64,000 nucleotides of DNA, from the NCBI RefSeq assembly GCF_001457635.1, contig NZ_LN831051.1, forward strand, positions 1,922,001-1,986,000, in the 5' to 3' direction. The translations under genes and the position numbers were made by a program. Below the pieces are notes generated by a model, which searched no databases, was not told the origin of the DNA, and saw only the letters and a list, made by a program, of their open reading frames with translations. Within the stretch, counting starts at the first letter, position 1. Every line of letters begins with the position of its first letter. Origin of the DNA: Streptococcus pneumoniae (GTDB lineage Bacteria > Bacillota > Bacilli > Lactobacillales > Streptococcaceae). Shown here in pieces: positions 1 to 9,895 of the stretch.

Positions 1-703
1 CAGGAAGATGTCCATTTGGACGTTTTTCTGCCATTTCTCCAGCGATATTGTAAACTAACATTGCTGTTTCTAATGATTTCAATTCTTGACCTTTTTCTAG
101 TCCGATAAAGCTTGCTACTACAGCTCCTAATAAGCATCCTGTCCCAATGACTTTCGGCATCATAGCACTACCATTATGAATCGTTACCACTTCTCCATTA
201 ACAGCAATGGCATCCACTTCACCTGTTACTACTATTGGAATATTGAACTTCTCATTTGCTGCTAGAGCAATTTCGTCAATATTATCTACGCCCGCACTAT
301 CTACTCCTTTAGATGCCACATCTATTCCTACTAAAGAGGCAATCTCGCCAGCATTTCCTCTAATCGCTGCTAGTTTATAATTGTTGATTAGATCATCTGC
401 TACTTTTTTTCTATATTCTCCTGCTCCACAGGCTACAGGATCTAAAACTGCTGGGACATTATATTTCTCCGCAATTTTCAGAGCAGCTTGGTATAATTTC
501 CAATTTTCATCTGTCAATGTTCCTATGTTTATTAATAAACCACCAGCATACTTTAACAAATCCTCTAAATCTGCTGGAAACTCACTCATGGCTGGTGAGA
601 CGCTCAGTGCTACTAATCCATTTGCTGTGAAATTTTTTACTACATCATTGGTTATACAAATGACCAATGGTGCTTTTTCTTTTAATAATTTTAAACTTGT
701 CAT
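1..703 (-). CDS. thiM: Hydroxyethylthiazole kinase ThiM, 3' end outside window
   Basis: Phosphorylates 4-methyl-5-(2-hydroxyethyl)thiazole for thiamine salvage in the cytoplasm. The ATG at 703 is preceded on the minus strand by AGGAAGGA. About 234 residues are readable (N-terminus MTSLKLLNN) before the window edge; the family is about 265 aa, so roughly the last 30 residues are missing. The family GTGC catalytic-loop motif is present near residue 187 ([13 protein letters not shown]), as are the N-terminal ITNDVVKN and DPVACGAG segments. It follows tenA in the same direction, so it is probably in the TPP-riboswitch-controlled thiamine operon, with a BOX element between the two genes. Confidence 0.93.
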   Translation of the reverse strand, partial: MTSLKLLKEKAPLVICITNDVVKNFTANGLVALSVSPAMSEFPADLEDLLKYAGGLLINIGTLTDENWKLYQAALKIAEKYNVPAVLDPVACGAGEYRKKVADDLINNYKLAAIRGNAGEIASLVGIDVASKGVDSAGVDNIDEIALAANEKFNIPIVVTGEVDAIAVNGEVVTIHNGSAMMPKVIGTGCLLGAVVASFIGLEKGQELKSLETAMLVYNIAGEMAEKRPNGHLP

Positions 704-797
704 ATTGAAATCCTTCCTTTTCACTTTATACGATCTACTGATTTCGATTTATTTCTATCTTTCGTTAAGAATTTTTTTCATTTACATTGAATGATTT

Positions 798-911
798 ATA
801 CTCAATGAAAATCAAAGAGCAAACTAGGAGGCTAACCGCAGGTTGCTCAAAACACTGTTTTGAGGTTGTGGATAGAACTGACGTGGTTTGAAGAGATTTT
901 CGAAGAGTCTT
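798..911 (-). repeat. BOX element, partly deleted
   Basis: Pneumococcal BOX repeat read as boxA-boxB-boxC on the minus strand. It begins on the plus strand with ATACTCAATGAAAATCAAAG and ends with the boxA segment GATTTTCGAAGAGT. The GACGAAGTCAGT and TACGGCAAGGCGACGC part between boxB and boxA is missing compared with the copy at 47048, so this is an internally shortened copy. It lies between tenA and thiM and could fold in the mRNA between them. Confidence 0.9.
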
Positions 912-945
912 ACCTCATCAAATTTGTAAATATCATGAGCTTTCT

Positions 946-1614
946 CTAGACATCGTAACCAATATCAAAAAAAGCTAATTCTAAAGCGACTGCTTGATTC
1001 CAGCGTTGCTGAAGTTCTGTCAAATCTTCTCGATTTTTACCGACACGATTGAGTTCGTCAACCAGAAATTGAACCCACTCTGCAAAGAAAGGACCTCTGT
1101 GGAGATTGATCCATTCCGAATGAATATAGACTTCAGGTAGAGCCAAATCTTTAGAACCCCAGTCTAAATAGAGACCTTCTGCAATGACCAGCATAACCAA
1201 AAGATGGGCATAGTCTGATGAAGCCACCGCCGAATACATTAGATCCTGAAAGGCTTTTGTTACAGGGTGCAAAGTCACTTCTAGGTAGTCATTCTCTGCT
1301 ACTTTTAACTCTTTAAAAGCCTTTTGGAAATAACCATCTTCATCTGCTTCAAGAAAGCCTAGTTGCTTGGCAAAACGAAGCTTGGATTCAAGTTTATCTG
1401 CGTGAGCTACGCAGGCACCCAGCATGGATAAGAAGGCATCAAAGAAGTGATAATCTTGAATCAGATAGTCCTTTAAGACCTTATTCTCAATTGTCCCCGC
1501 AAAAAGTTCCTTAACAAAACGATGATTGATTGCAGCCTGCCAATCCTTCTGACTGCTTTTTAATAATTCTCCAACAGTCAAACCTGGCTGAAATGCATAG
1601 TCTTGTGTTTCCAT
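946..1614 (-). CDS. tenA: TenA/thiaminase II family protein
   Basis: TenA proteins hydrolyse aminopyrimidine breakdown products of thiamine, or thiamine itself, to feed pyrimidine salvage. The 222-aa length and all-helical composition fit, with family segments KDYLIQDYHFFDAFL (about 45-60) and YAHLLVMLVIAEGLYLDWG (about 135-155). In canonical TenA the second segment carries the catalytic cysteine (PCxxxY); here the aligned stretch is IAEGLY, with no cysteine but a glutamate. That resembles the TenA_E subgroup, which uses other residues, so substrate preference may differ. It is the first gene after the TPP riboswitch at 1835-1917. The start ATG 1614 has GAGAGGAGAAGTAA upstream. Confidence 0.88.
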   Translation of the reverse strand: METQDYAFQPGLTVGELLKSSQKDWQAAINHRFVKELFAGTIENKVLKDYLIQDYHFFDAFLSMLGACVAHADKLESKLRFAKQLGFLEADEDGYFQKAFKELKVAENDYLEVTLHPVTKAFQDLMYSAVASSDYAHLLVMLVIAEGLYLDWGSKDLALPEVYIHSEWINLHRGPFFAEWVQFLVDELNRVGKNREDLTELQQRWNQAVALELAFFDIGYDV

Positions 1615-1761
1615 ATTTACTTCTCCTCTCTTTACTTGTTAGTAATTAATAAAACACCAAGAAATATCAAGAAAAATCGTAATTCCACTTGATCCTTTTA
1701 AAACACATCGAGAGTATTTGCAGAGAGCTAACTAAACAAGCCTATCCAGTTTATATAAACA

Positions 1762-1793
1762 AAAAACTCCAATTACAATCAAGAATTAGAGTT
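1762..1793 (-). terminator. Intrinsic terminator of the TPP riboswitch expression platform
   Basis: On the minus strand AACTCTAATT, a 9-nt loop, AATTGGAGTT, then a T-run. It sits between the riboswitch aptamer and tenA, so it is the likely ligand-controlled terminator. Confidence 0.75.
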
Positions 1794-1834
1794 GACTTAC
1801 AAGATTAGACCGTTCATTTCACCATACGAAAAAA

Positions 1835-1917
1835 CTGTTCACATTTCCCTTCGCCAGTCTTAACTGTATCAGGTTCAATGGGTATTATCTCAGCCTAAAG
1901 CACCCCAAATGTCTCTA
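1835..1917 (-). promoter_or_regulatory. TPP riboswitch (THI element)
   Basis: On the minus strand the aptamer contains the conserved blocks GGGGTGCT, GGCTGAGATAATACCC, TTGAACCTGATACAGTTA and CTGGCGAAGGGAAATG in the correct order. These are the THI-box/TPP-aptamer core. A terminator follows before tenA, so high thiamine pyrophosphate should stop transcription of tenA and thiM. Confidence 0.95.
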
Positions 1918-1991
1918 TTATTTAATTACTGAACCAGTATAGCAAAAAATGAAAGCCTTAGCAAGATATTTAACCGAAAAATATCTTTATA

Positions 1992-2078
1992 TATAGTAGA
2001 TTGAAACTAGAATAGTACCCCTCTACTTCTAAAACATTGTTAGAAATCAAAGTGTACTATTTCAACTTCAATATACTA
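1992..2078 (-). repeat. RUP-derived palindromic repeat (short form)
   Basis: Starts with the reverse-orientation RUP end TATAGTAGATTGAAACTAG and shares its core (CTTCTAAAACATTGTTAGAA), but is about 87 bp rather than 107. The two ends are inverted copies of each other, matching at about 20 of 25 positions, so it folds as one long hairpin. It lies between lysS and the TPP riboswitch. Confidence 0.7.
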
Positions 2079-2118
2079 CACTTCATTTTCTCCTTAAATT
2101 CAGTCTCTTTTTGAATCA

Positions 2119-2147
2119 AAAAATCCTCTGGTAAGAGCCAGAGGATA
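2119..2147 (-). terminator. Terminator of lysS
   Basis: Minus strand ATCCTCTGG CTCTTA CCAGAGGAT followed by six T residues, a few bases after the lysS stop codon. Confidence 0.85.
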
Positions 2148-2152
2148 AGAAT

Positions 2153-3652
<1,500 letters not shown>

Positions 3653-3770
3653 CTAGTTTTACTCAAAATTGAATACGATGAGTCATTTTTTGCGATACTC
3701 CCATTTTATCATAAATAAGCAAGAAATTCACGGATAATCTTTAAAAACTAAAAAGAACCTGACGCTAAAA

Positions 3771-3917
3771 TCACTGGAAAGAAGTGAAAGTATCTCCCGC
3801 CCCACTAGCGATATAGCCAAATGCTGCTTTAGGAATAACTTGTTGCGCCATTGGCTCCAAATCATAGGTATTGATGAAATCTACATGACCTTCTGCATTG
3901 CTTGTTTTGTATGACAT
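3771..3917 (-). pseudogene. lctO: 5' remnant of lactate oxidase gene (lctO)
   Basis: The minus-strand ATG at 3917, with an AAGGAGGGC ribosome-binding site, opens a 48-codon frame. Its first roughly 44 residues (MSYKTSNAEGHVDFINTYDL, continuing to AAFGYIASGAGDTFT) match the N-terminus of streptococcal L-lactate oxidase as I know it. The frame then diverges (SFQ) and stops. The FMN-binding TIM barrel is absent and no lctO body occurs nearby. This is a truncated copy, and the neighbouring permease has lost its N-terminus on the other side, so the region looks like a deletion or rearrangement scar. A full lctO may exist outside the window. Confidence 0.85.
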
Positions 3918-3934
3918 AAAATGCCCTCCTTGAT

Positions 3935-3949
3935 AAGTAAGCGTTTACT
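3935..3949. promoter_or_regulatory. Putative cre (CcpA) site in the lctO 5' region
   Basis: AAGTAAGCGTTTACT matches the cre consensus WTGNAANCGNWNNCW at all but one position. It lies about 17 nt upstream of the remnant lctO ATG. It presumably regulated lctO and now sits right at the 5' end of the truncated permease gene. Confidence 0.45.
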
Positions 3950-4570
3950 TTGTATATTGCAGTTTGGGGAAGTTTGGGATCCTTTCTGCTCGGTTTAATC
4001 GTTAGTATCATCCGACATTATCGAATCCCTGTTTTGGCGCAAGTAGCGACAGCCTACATTGAATTGTCACGTAATACGCCCCTTTTGATTCAACTCTTCT
4101 TTCTCTACTTCGGTCTTCCCCGAATCGGGATTGTCCTATCTTCAGAAGTCTGTGCAACGCTTGGGCTTGTCTTTTTAGGAGGCTCCTATATGGCAGAATC
4201 TTTCCGAAGTGGGCTGGAAGCCATCAGTCAAACCCAGCAGGAGATTGGCCTCGCTATTGGTCTGACACCTCTACAGGTCTTTTACTATGTGGTTCTTCCG
4301 CAAGCAACAGCGGTGGCACTCCCCTCCTTTAGTGCCAATGTCATTTTCCTTATCAAGGAGACCTCTGTTTTCTCAGCAGTGGCTTTGGCCGACCTCATGT
4401 ACGTCGCCAAGGATTTGATTGGTCTCTACTATGAGACAGACATTGCGCTAGCTATGTTGGTAGTTGCTTATCTGATCATGCTGCTACCCATCTCACTGGT
4501 CTTTAGCTGGATAGAAAGGAGGCTCCGCCATGCAGGATTCGGGAATCCAAGTACTCTTTCAAGGAAATAA
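3950..4570 (+). CDS. Amino-acid ABC transporter permease, N-terminally truncated
   Basis: Inner-membrane permease of the polar amino-acid (His/Gln/Glu) ABC family. The EAA-type loop with GLTPLQVFYYVVLPQA (about 105-120) contacts the ATPase. The open frame starts after a stop codon at 3938; the first residues read AFTLYIAVWGS, with only a TTG (3950) as possible start. The family normally has about 20 more N-terminal residues before this point, so the beginning was lost where the lctO remnant begins. No convincing ribosome-binding site is seen. It overlaps the next permease by 41 nt, so the original operon arrangement remains downstream. Whether it is translated is doubtful. Confidence 0.75.
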   Translation: MYIAVWGSLGSFLLGLIVSIIRHYRIPVLAQVATAYIELSRNTPLLIQLFFLYFGLPRIGIVLSSEVCATLGLVFLGGSYMAESFRSGLEAISQTQQEIGLAIGLTPLQVFYYVVLPQATAVALPSFSANVIFLIKETSVFSAVALADLMYVAKDLIGLYYETDIALAMLVVAYLIMLLPISLVFSWIERRLRHAGFGNPSTLSRK

Positions 4571-5207
4571 TCTCCTGAGAATCTTACAGGGATTGGGCGT
4601 TACGATTGGGATATCCATCCTGTCTGTCCTCTTATCCATGATGTTCGGAACAGTCATGGGAATCATCATGACCTCCCATTCTAGAATCATACGATTTTTA
4701 ACACGATTGTATCTGGAATTTATCCGTATCATGCCCCAGCTGGTGCTACTCTTCATCGTTTACTTTGGCTTGGCTCGAAACTTTAATATCAATATCTCAG
4801 GTGAGACTTCAGCTATTATCGTTTTTACCCTCTGGGGAACAGCTGAAATGGGAGACTTGGTACGTGGAGCTATCACTTCTCTCCCTAAACATCAGTTTGA
4901 AAGTGGACAGGCACTCGGCTTGACTAATGTTCAACTTTACTACCACATCATCATCCCACAAGTCTTAAGAAGACTGCTACCGCAGGCTATCAATCTTGTC
5001 ACTCGGATGATTAAAACCACTTCATTAGTTGTTTTGATTGGGGTTGTGGAAGTGACCAAAGTTGGACAACAAATCATCGATAGCAATCGCCTGACCATCC
5101 CAACTGCTTCATTTTGGATTTATGGAACCATTCTAATCTTATATTTCGCAGTTTGCTACCCTATTTCCAAACTATCCACTCACTTAGAAAAACATTGGAG
5201 AAACTAA
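4530..5207 (+). CDS. Amino-acid ABC transporter permease
   Basis: Second permease (225 aa) of the same polar amino-acid importer. It has about five membrane segments and the EAA loop GLTNVQLYYHIIIPQVLRRLLPQ (about 130-152). The start ATG 4530 lies inside the preceding gene and has a strong AGGAGG seven bases upstream. It is followed directly by the ATPase gene at 5208. With the preceding permease it would form the heterodimeric channel. Confidence 0.93.
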   Translation: MQDSGIQVLFQGNNLLRILQGLGVTIGISILSVLLSMMFGTVMGIIMTSHSRIIRFLTRLYLEFIRIMPQLVLLFIVYFGLARNFNINISGETSAIIVFTLWGTAEMGDLVRGAITSLPKHQFESGQALGLTNVQLYYHIIIPQVLRRLLPQAINLVTRMIKTTSLVVLIGVVEVTKVGQQIIDSNRLTIPTASFWIYGTILILYFAVCYPISKLSTHLEKHWRN

Positions 5208-5966
5208 ATGTCTGAAACTATCTTAGAAATCAAGGAACTAAAAAAATCCTTCGGAGACAATCCCATCCTCCAAGGACTTTCTCTAGAAATCAAAAAAGGG
5301 GAAGTTGTTGTCATCCTAGGGCCATCTGGTTGTGGGAAAAGTACCCTCCTTCGTTGCCTCAACGGCTTAGAAAGTATTCAAGGTGGAGATATTCTTCTGG
5401 ATGGTCAGTCTATCGTTGAAAATAAAAAAGATTTTCACCTAGTTCGCCAAAAGATTGGCATGGTCTTTCAAAGTTATGAACTCTTTCCCCATCTGGATGT
5501 CTTACAAAACCTCATCCTAGGCCCTATCAAAGCTCAAGGAAGGGACAAGAAAGAAGTAACGGAAGAAGCTTTGCAATTACTAGAGCGTGTCGGTTTGCTG
5601 GATAAACAACATAGCTTTGCCCGTCAATTATCTGGCGGACAGAAGCAACGTGTTGCAATTGTCCGTGCCCTCCTAATGCATCCAGAAATCATCCTTTTTG
5701 ACGAGGTGACTGCTTCGCTGGATCCAGAAATGGTGCGTGAGGTGCTGGAACTTATCAATGATTTGGCCCAAGAAGGCCGTACCATGATTTTAGTAACCCA
5801 CGAAATGCAGTTTGCCCAAGCCATTGCTGACCGGATTATCTTCCTCGACCAAGGGAAAATCGCTGAAGAAGGAACAGCTCAAGCCTTCTTTACCAATCCG
5901 CAAACCAAACGAGCCCAGGAATTTTTAAACGTCTTTGACTTTAGCCAATTCGGCTCATATCTATAA
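5208..5966 (+). CDS. Amino-acid ABC transporter ATP-binding protein (GlnQ type)
   Basis: 252-aa ATPase energising the importer. Walker A GPSGCGKST (about 38-46), Q-loop MVFQSYELFPH, signature LSGGQKQRVAIVRAL (about 142-156), Walker B ILFDEVTASLDPE (the usual DEPTSALDP reads DEVTASLDP) and switch His in LVTHEMQFA are all present. The start codon immediately follows the permease stop. It belongs to the glutamine/polar amino-acid (PAAT) subfamily. Confidence 0.95.
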   Translation: MSETILEIKELKKSFGDNPILQGLSLEIKKGEVVVILGPSGCGKSTLLRCLNGLESIQGGDILLDGQSIVENKKDFHLVRQKIGMVFQSYELFPHLDVLQNLILGPIKAQGRDKKEVTEEALQLLERVGLLDKQHSFARQLSGGQKQRVAIVRALLMHPEIILFDEVTASLDPEMVREVLELINDLAQEGRTMILVTHEMQFAQAIADRIIFLDQGKIAEEGTAQAFFTNPQTKRAQEFLNVFDFSQFGSYL

Positions 5967-5977
5967 AGGAGATTCTT

Positions 5978-6845
5978 ATGAGACTATTCAAACCACTCTT
6001 AACTGTTTTAGCACTTGCCTTTGCCCTTATCTTTATCACTGCTTGTAGCTCAGGTGGAAACGCTGGTTCATCCTCTGGAAAAACAACTGCCAAAGCTCGC
6101 ACTATCGATGAAATCAAAAAAAAGCGGTGAACTGCGAATCGCCGTGTTTGGAGATAAAAAACCGTTTGGCTACGTTGACAATGATGGTTCTTACCAAGGC
6201 TACGATATTGAACTAGGGAACCAACTAGCTAAAGACCTTGGTGTCAAGGTTAAATACATTTCAGTCGATGCTGCCAACCGTGCGGAATACTTGATTTCAA
6301 ACAAGGTAGATATTACTCTTGCTAACTTTACAGTAACTGACGAACGTAAGAAACAAGTTGATTTTGCCCTTCCATATATGAAAGTTTCTCTGGGTGTCGT
6401 ATCACCTAAGACTGGTCTCATTACAGACGTCAAACAACTTGAAGGTAAAACCTTAATTGTCACAAAAGGAACGACTGCTGAGACTTATTTTGAAAAGAAT
6501 CATCCAGAAATCAAACTCCAAAAATACGACCAATACAGTGACTCTTACCAAGCTCTTCTTGACGGACGTGGAGATGCCTTTTCAACTGACAATACGGAAG
6601 TTCTAGCTTGGGCGCTTGAAAATAAAGGATTTGAAGTAGGAATTACTTCCCTCGGTGATCCCGATACCATTGCGGCAGCAGTTCAAAAAGGCAACCAAGA
6701 ATTGCTAGACTTCATCAATAAAGATATTGAAAAATTAGGCAAGGAAAACTTCTTCCACAAGGCCTATGAAAAAACACTTCACCCAACCTACGGTGACGCT
6801 GCTAAAGCAGATGACCTGGTTGTTGAAGGTGGAAAAGTTGATTAG
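5978..6845 (+). pseudogene. Amino-acid ABC transporter substrate-binding lipoprotein, frameshifted
   Basis: ATG 5978, preceded by AAAGGAGATTCTT, starts a lipoprotein signal (MRLFKPLLTVLALAFALIF then the lipobox ITAC). After residue 52 (TIDEIKKKR) the frame hits TGA. The mature SBP_bac_3 domain (GELRIAVFGDKKPFGYVDND, DITLANFTVTDERKKQVDFA) continues in another frame to 6845. The junction is a run of eight A (about 6116-6123); seven A would restore IKKSGELRIA. As written the binding protein is lost, leaving the importer without a receptor unless the indel is a sequencing error or slippage rescues it. Intact length would be about 288 aa. Confidence 0.88.
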
Positions 6846-6854
6846 TCATTAACT

Positions 6855-6893
6855 CTTAAAAGGAACTGGATTTTAAGATCCAATCCCTTTTTA
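6855..6893 (+). terminator. Probable terminator of the amino-acid transporter operon
   Basis: AAAAGG...TGGAT, TTTAAG loop, ATCCA...CCTTTTT just after the binding-protein stop. The stem is imperfect. It separates two convergent units. Confidence 0.6.
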
Positions 6894-6931
6894 AGATTTC
6901 ACCTATAACATCCTGAGTCTATCTAAGATGT

Positions 6932-7579
6932 TCAATCTGAACACAGTGTACATACTTTATCTTCTATTGCATATACTTTATCACATAAGATACGAATATC
7001 CTCTTCACTATGACTAGCAATCAAAATTGTTGTCCCTTTTTCACTAGAGAGCTTTCTAAACAATGTTCTCATATTTTCTACACTTGATTTATCCAAGGCA
7101 TTCATAGGTTCATCTAGTAAAAGAATAGAGGGATTCTCCATAATTGCTTGAGCAATCCCTAGCTTTTTCCTCATACCTAGCGAATAAGTTTTAACTTTCT
7201 GGTCTTTTTGCTCATATAGACCAACTATTTTCAGTGTATCATTGATTTCCTGATTACCAACTACTCCTCGTATGCTTGCCAAATATTGTAAATTCTTAAA
7301 GCCACTATAATAATTTATAAAACCAGGTTCTTCAATCAAAGCTCCCAAATTAGCTGGAATTTTTCTCTCAGGAACAATATTTTCCCCATTGATTAACACT
7401 TCTCCATAAGACGGACTATATAAACCAGCTATTAATTTAAACAATACACTTTTCCCTGAGCCATTCGCACCAGTAATTCCTATAATTTCCCCCTGTTTAC
7501 AACTAAAGTTAAGGTTTTGAAAAACACATGTTTTTTTTAATTCCAACTGAATATTTTTTAATGTAATTATTTCATTCAT
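6932..7579 (-). CDS. ABC transporter ATP-binding protein of the secreted-protein cluster
   Basis: 215-aa ATPase of the bacteriocin/lantibiotic-immunity or drug-export type. Walker A GITGANGSGKSV (about 35-46), signature YSLGMRKKLGIAQA (degenerate LSGGQ, typical of this subfamily), Walker B ILLLDEPMNALD and switch His ASHSEED are visible. The ATG overlaps the stop of the preceding membrane protein gene (ATGA), indicating translational coupling. It is the last gene of the cluster transcribed from about 10360. The substrate is unknown; export of, or immunity to, the small secreted protein encoded at 9896-10299 is an inference from context. Confidence 0.92.
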   Translation of the reverse strand: MNEIITLKNIQLELKKTCVFQNLNFSCKQGEIIGITGANGSGKSVLFKLIAGLYSPSYGEVLINGENIVPERKIPANLGALIEEPGFINYYSGFKNLQYLASIRGVVGNQEINDTLKIVGLYEQKDQKVKTYSLGMRKKLGIAQAIMENPSILLLDEPMNALDKSSVENMRTLFRKLSSEKGTTILIASHSEEDIRILCDKVYAIEDKVCTLCSD

Positions 7580-8280
7580 TCTATAAACCTCCTCTTTTGA
7601 CGAGTGAAATAGAAAATGCTTTTAAAAAGAAAGACTAAAAATAGCAACTGAAGAAATAAATCTCGTCCTATATCTCCATTCCCTCGATTTAAAATATAAA
7701 ATAGATAATTAGTTCGATTTCCTACAAATAGACCACCAAACACAATCATGAGTAAAAAGAAGCTAACACAAGAAAAGTTCATTTGCTCATTCGCTCCTAG
7801 TGCGTATAACATAAAGCAAAACAAGACTAACACACAAGCATTCAAAGAATCAACTATAAACAAAACTCCTATATCCCAGTTTGGTAACTGTAACATAAAT
7901 TGAATCACTAGAACTTTTACCATGATTAAAATGAGTCCATAAAGAAAACAGGTCCAAATCTGATACCTAATCCAGAGCTTAATAGAAGAAAATCGAATCA
8001 CTTCCATAAAGAAATCGGATGCTCTTCTACGATATACAACTGCTAGAAAAAATGTATGAATAATAAACCAATGAAGCAACCATATAGATAAGACTAAAAA
8101 AGAGTTTTGACTCAGATTAGGCCCTTTTAAAATTTCTATAACAAGTCTATCATTTCCTTCTAACCAATACCATAATCCTAAACAAATCAATATCCAAAAA
8201 AGAACATAACCCCAAAAGTACTTGGTATAGATTATCTGATTCAACCTCCACATGTGACTACTTAACTTTCCCATTTCCAA
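7576..8280 (-). CDS. Membrane protein of the ABC cluster, unrecognised
   Basis: 234-aa protein with about six hydrophobic segments (for example YVLFWILICLGLWYW near 25-40, WLLHWFIIHTFFLAVVY near 70-85). I do not recognise a named family. The first codon is TTG at 8280, preceded at good distance by GGAGGAGAG; an ATG two codons later (8274) is an alternative. It starts three bases after the preceding gene ends and overlaps the ATPase gene by four bases. It is probably one of several membrane subunits of an ABC-2-like exporter. Confidence 0.8.
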   Translation of the reverse strand: MEMGKLSSHMWRLNQIIYTKYFWGYVLFWILICLGLWYWLEGNDRLVIEILKGPNLSQNSFLVLSIWLLHWFIIHTFFLAVVYRRRASDFFMEVIRFSSIKLWIRYQIWTCFLYGLILIMVKVLVIQFMLQLPNWDIGVLFIVDSLNACVLVLFCFMLYALGANEQMNFSCVSFFLLMIVFGGLFVGNRTNYLFYILNRGNGDIGRDLFLQLLFLVFLFKSIFYFTRQKRRFIE

Positions 8281-8283
8281 CTT

Positions 8284-9036
8284 TTACACTCTCCTCCAGT
8301 TTCTATGAACAGAAAATACAGTCAATGGAATTATGATAGATAGTAATGTAAGCCAATAAATCAATGCATACGGATTGGAATTTACCATATACTGAAAAAT
8401 TGGCAATAATCCAATTATCCCATTGTCCAACTGATAAATCCAGAATAAGGATTCTACAAATAAAAAAGTAAACAGAAATACTAAGCTCATGTTTGATTTT
8501 TTAAACCAAGAAAAACTGCTAATAGTAAGTAAGGATAAAAAGAAATAGTATGCTATATAAGAGAAAAAAAATCCTATAAAAAAACTAGCATTGTTTGCAA
8601 TACTTATACCATAAAATTCTCTTAAAAAATCAACCTCCTTTATCTCCAAAGAGAAGCTAAAACCATTACTAAATGCAATCAGAAAAATCAATAAAAATAA
8701 AGTCGCCGTCCAAATCCCCGTACTAAGAGCTGCTAATTTGAAACTAAAACTGGTAAAGTGCTTAATTGATTTCAGACGAATACGACACTCCAACCTATTA
8801 AAATAGTTATTCATCAAATAAAAAAAGAATAATATATATGTGAACGGAAAGCAATATACTCCAGTCGTCATATCTTGAAGTAAAACTAAGATCCATTCTA
8901 ATACATTTGGATGGATTGAATATTGGCGACAGCGCAATAAATATACTGTACTAGATAAAACACAGGATAGCAGTAATATAAAATAAACCAATACTGCTAA
9001 GAAATCTTTTTTATAAAATTGAACAAATTGTTTCAT
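8284..9036 (-). CDS. Membrane protein of the ABC cluster, unrecognised
   Basis: About 250 aa with about six membrane segments (LAVLVYFILLLSCVLSS near 12-28, VFLFTFLFVESLFWIY, LTLLSIIIPLTVFSV near the end). I start it at ATG 9036, whose first bases overlap the TAA of the preceding gene (TAATG), rather than at an upstream codon. The C-terminus ends VHRNWRRV. There is no recognised family motif. Tight coupling with both neighbours suggests a subunit of one transporter complex. Confidence 0.8.
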   Translation of the reverse strand: MKQFVQFYKKDFLAVLVYFILLLSCVLSSTVYLLRCRQYSIHPNVLEWILVLLQDMTTGVYCFPFTYILFFFYLMNNYFNRLECRIRLKSIKHFTSFSFKLAALSTGIWTATLFLLIFLIAFSNGFSFSLEIKEVDFLREFYGISIANNASFFIGFFFSYIAYYFFLSLLTISSFSWFKKSNMSLVFLFTFLFVESLFWIYQLDNGIIGLLPIFQYMVNSNPYALIYWLTLLSIIIPLTVFSVHRNWRRV

Positions 9037-9800
9037 TATACATAGTCCTCTGAATGTAGAAAAAATGTACCATAAACAACCAAACAACTAACAAATAAAA
9101 TAAAAGCAAGATGCCCACTAACTAAGGAAAGACTGATATCTTTCTGATATCCCAAAGCTAGCGTTGTCACAGGTTCTAAGTAAGATAGCCCTAAAATAGC
9201 CCATAAAATACCACCAACCATCATATAGGCAACTGGGATGAAAATAGCTCCTAATTTTTTCTTCACTAGCAAAGCACTAGCTAGTCCAAAAATAGAGAAC
9301 ACAGCGCCCCAAACTCCATACCAGAGAGTCGTCACAAGACTATAGAGAAACTGATTGGAATCAAATAATTCTTTTAAGGCACCACTATAATCTCCAATAT
9401 AAATTTCCTGATAAGGAGTCACTAAAAGATTAATTCCTAATAATAATAAATAGGGGAGAAAAAAGACTAGAAAAGAAGAAATAATTGCAGTACTACCTAC
9501 AATAGCTAGATACCTCTTTTTAGAAATTCGGCACAATTGTGCTGTTAGAAAATGACTCTCAGCATCCTCTATTATCTGACTAGAATAGGGCAGTGTACAG
9601 ATAAGTGCAGCTACTAGGCTAATCGGTGAAAATCCTCGAATAGAAGAAGCGGCAAAAAAAATCGATAAACCTTCAATTTTATAAATACCATTGAAAGCAA
9701 GGAAATTTCCTAAACTCATGCAAAGAAGGGTCAAAAATAAAGACATATAAAACCGAGGTGATTGAACGACTCGTACAAGATTACAAATGAAAAATTCCAT
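9036..9800 (-). CDS. Membrane protein of the ABC cluster, unrecognised
   Basis: 254 aa with about six membrane segments (FYMSLFLTLLCMSLGNFLAF near 18-37, FLPYLLLLGINLLV, GAIFIPVAYMMVGGILWAILG, LAFILFVSCLVVYGTFF near the C-terminus). The general plan resembles ABC-2 permeases, but I cannot name a family. ATG 9800 has a strong AAGGAGGAG upstream. A terminator at 9827-9857 separates it from the small secreted protein gene, so the transporter genes would be expressed by readthrough at lower level than that gene. Confidence 0.82.
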   Translation of the reverse strand: MEFFICNLVRVVQSPRFYMSLFLTLLCMSLGNFLAFNGIYKIEGLSIFFAASSIRGFSPISLVAALICTLPYSSQIIEDAESHFLTAQLCRISKKRYLAIVGSTAIISSFLVFFLPYLLLLGINLLVTPYQEIYIGDYSGALKELFDSNQFLYSLVTTLWYGVWGAVFSIFGLASALLVKKKLGAIFIPVAYMMVGGILWAILGLSYLEPVTTLALGYQKDISLSLVSGHLAFILFVSCLVVYGTFFLHSEDYV

Positions 9801-9826
9801 CCTTACTCCTCCTTATAATAAAAATA

Positions 9827-9857
9827 GGGTGTAGCATTCTTTTTTCATGCTACACCC
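9827..9857 (-). terminator. Terminator/attenuator between secreted-protein gene and transporter genes
   Basis: GGGTGTAGCAT, 9-nt loop, ATGCTACACCC: perfect 11-bp arms followed on the minus strand by a T-rich run. Its position gives the usual bacteriocin-operon pattern of an abundant first gene and attenuated downstream genes. Confidence 0.85.
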
Positions 9858-9895
9858 ACAATCAACCATCTTTAAGGCTTACTCTGACAAGTAAG

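Noticed and set aside
381..794. Plus-strand 137-codon frame over thiM
   Set aside because: Antisense to thiM, whose kinase motifs are clear.
798..911. Possible tRNA or structured RNA gene
   Set aside because: The stem-forming sequence is the pneumococcal BOX repeat, found at five places in the window.
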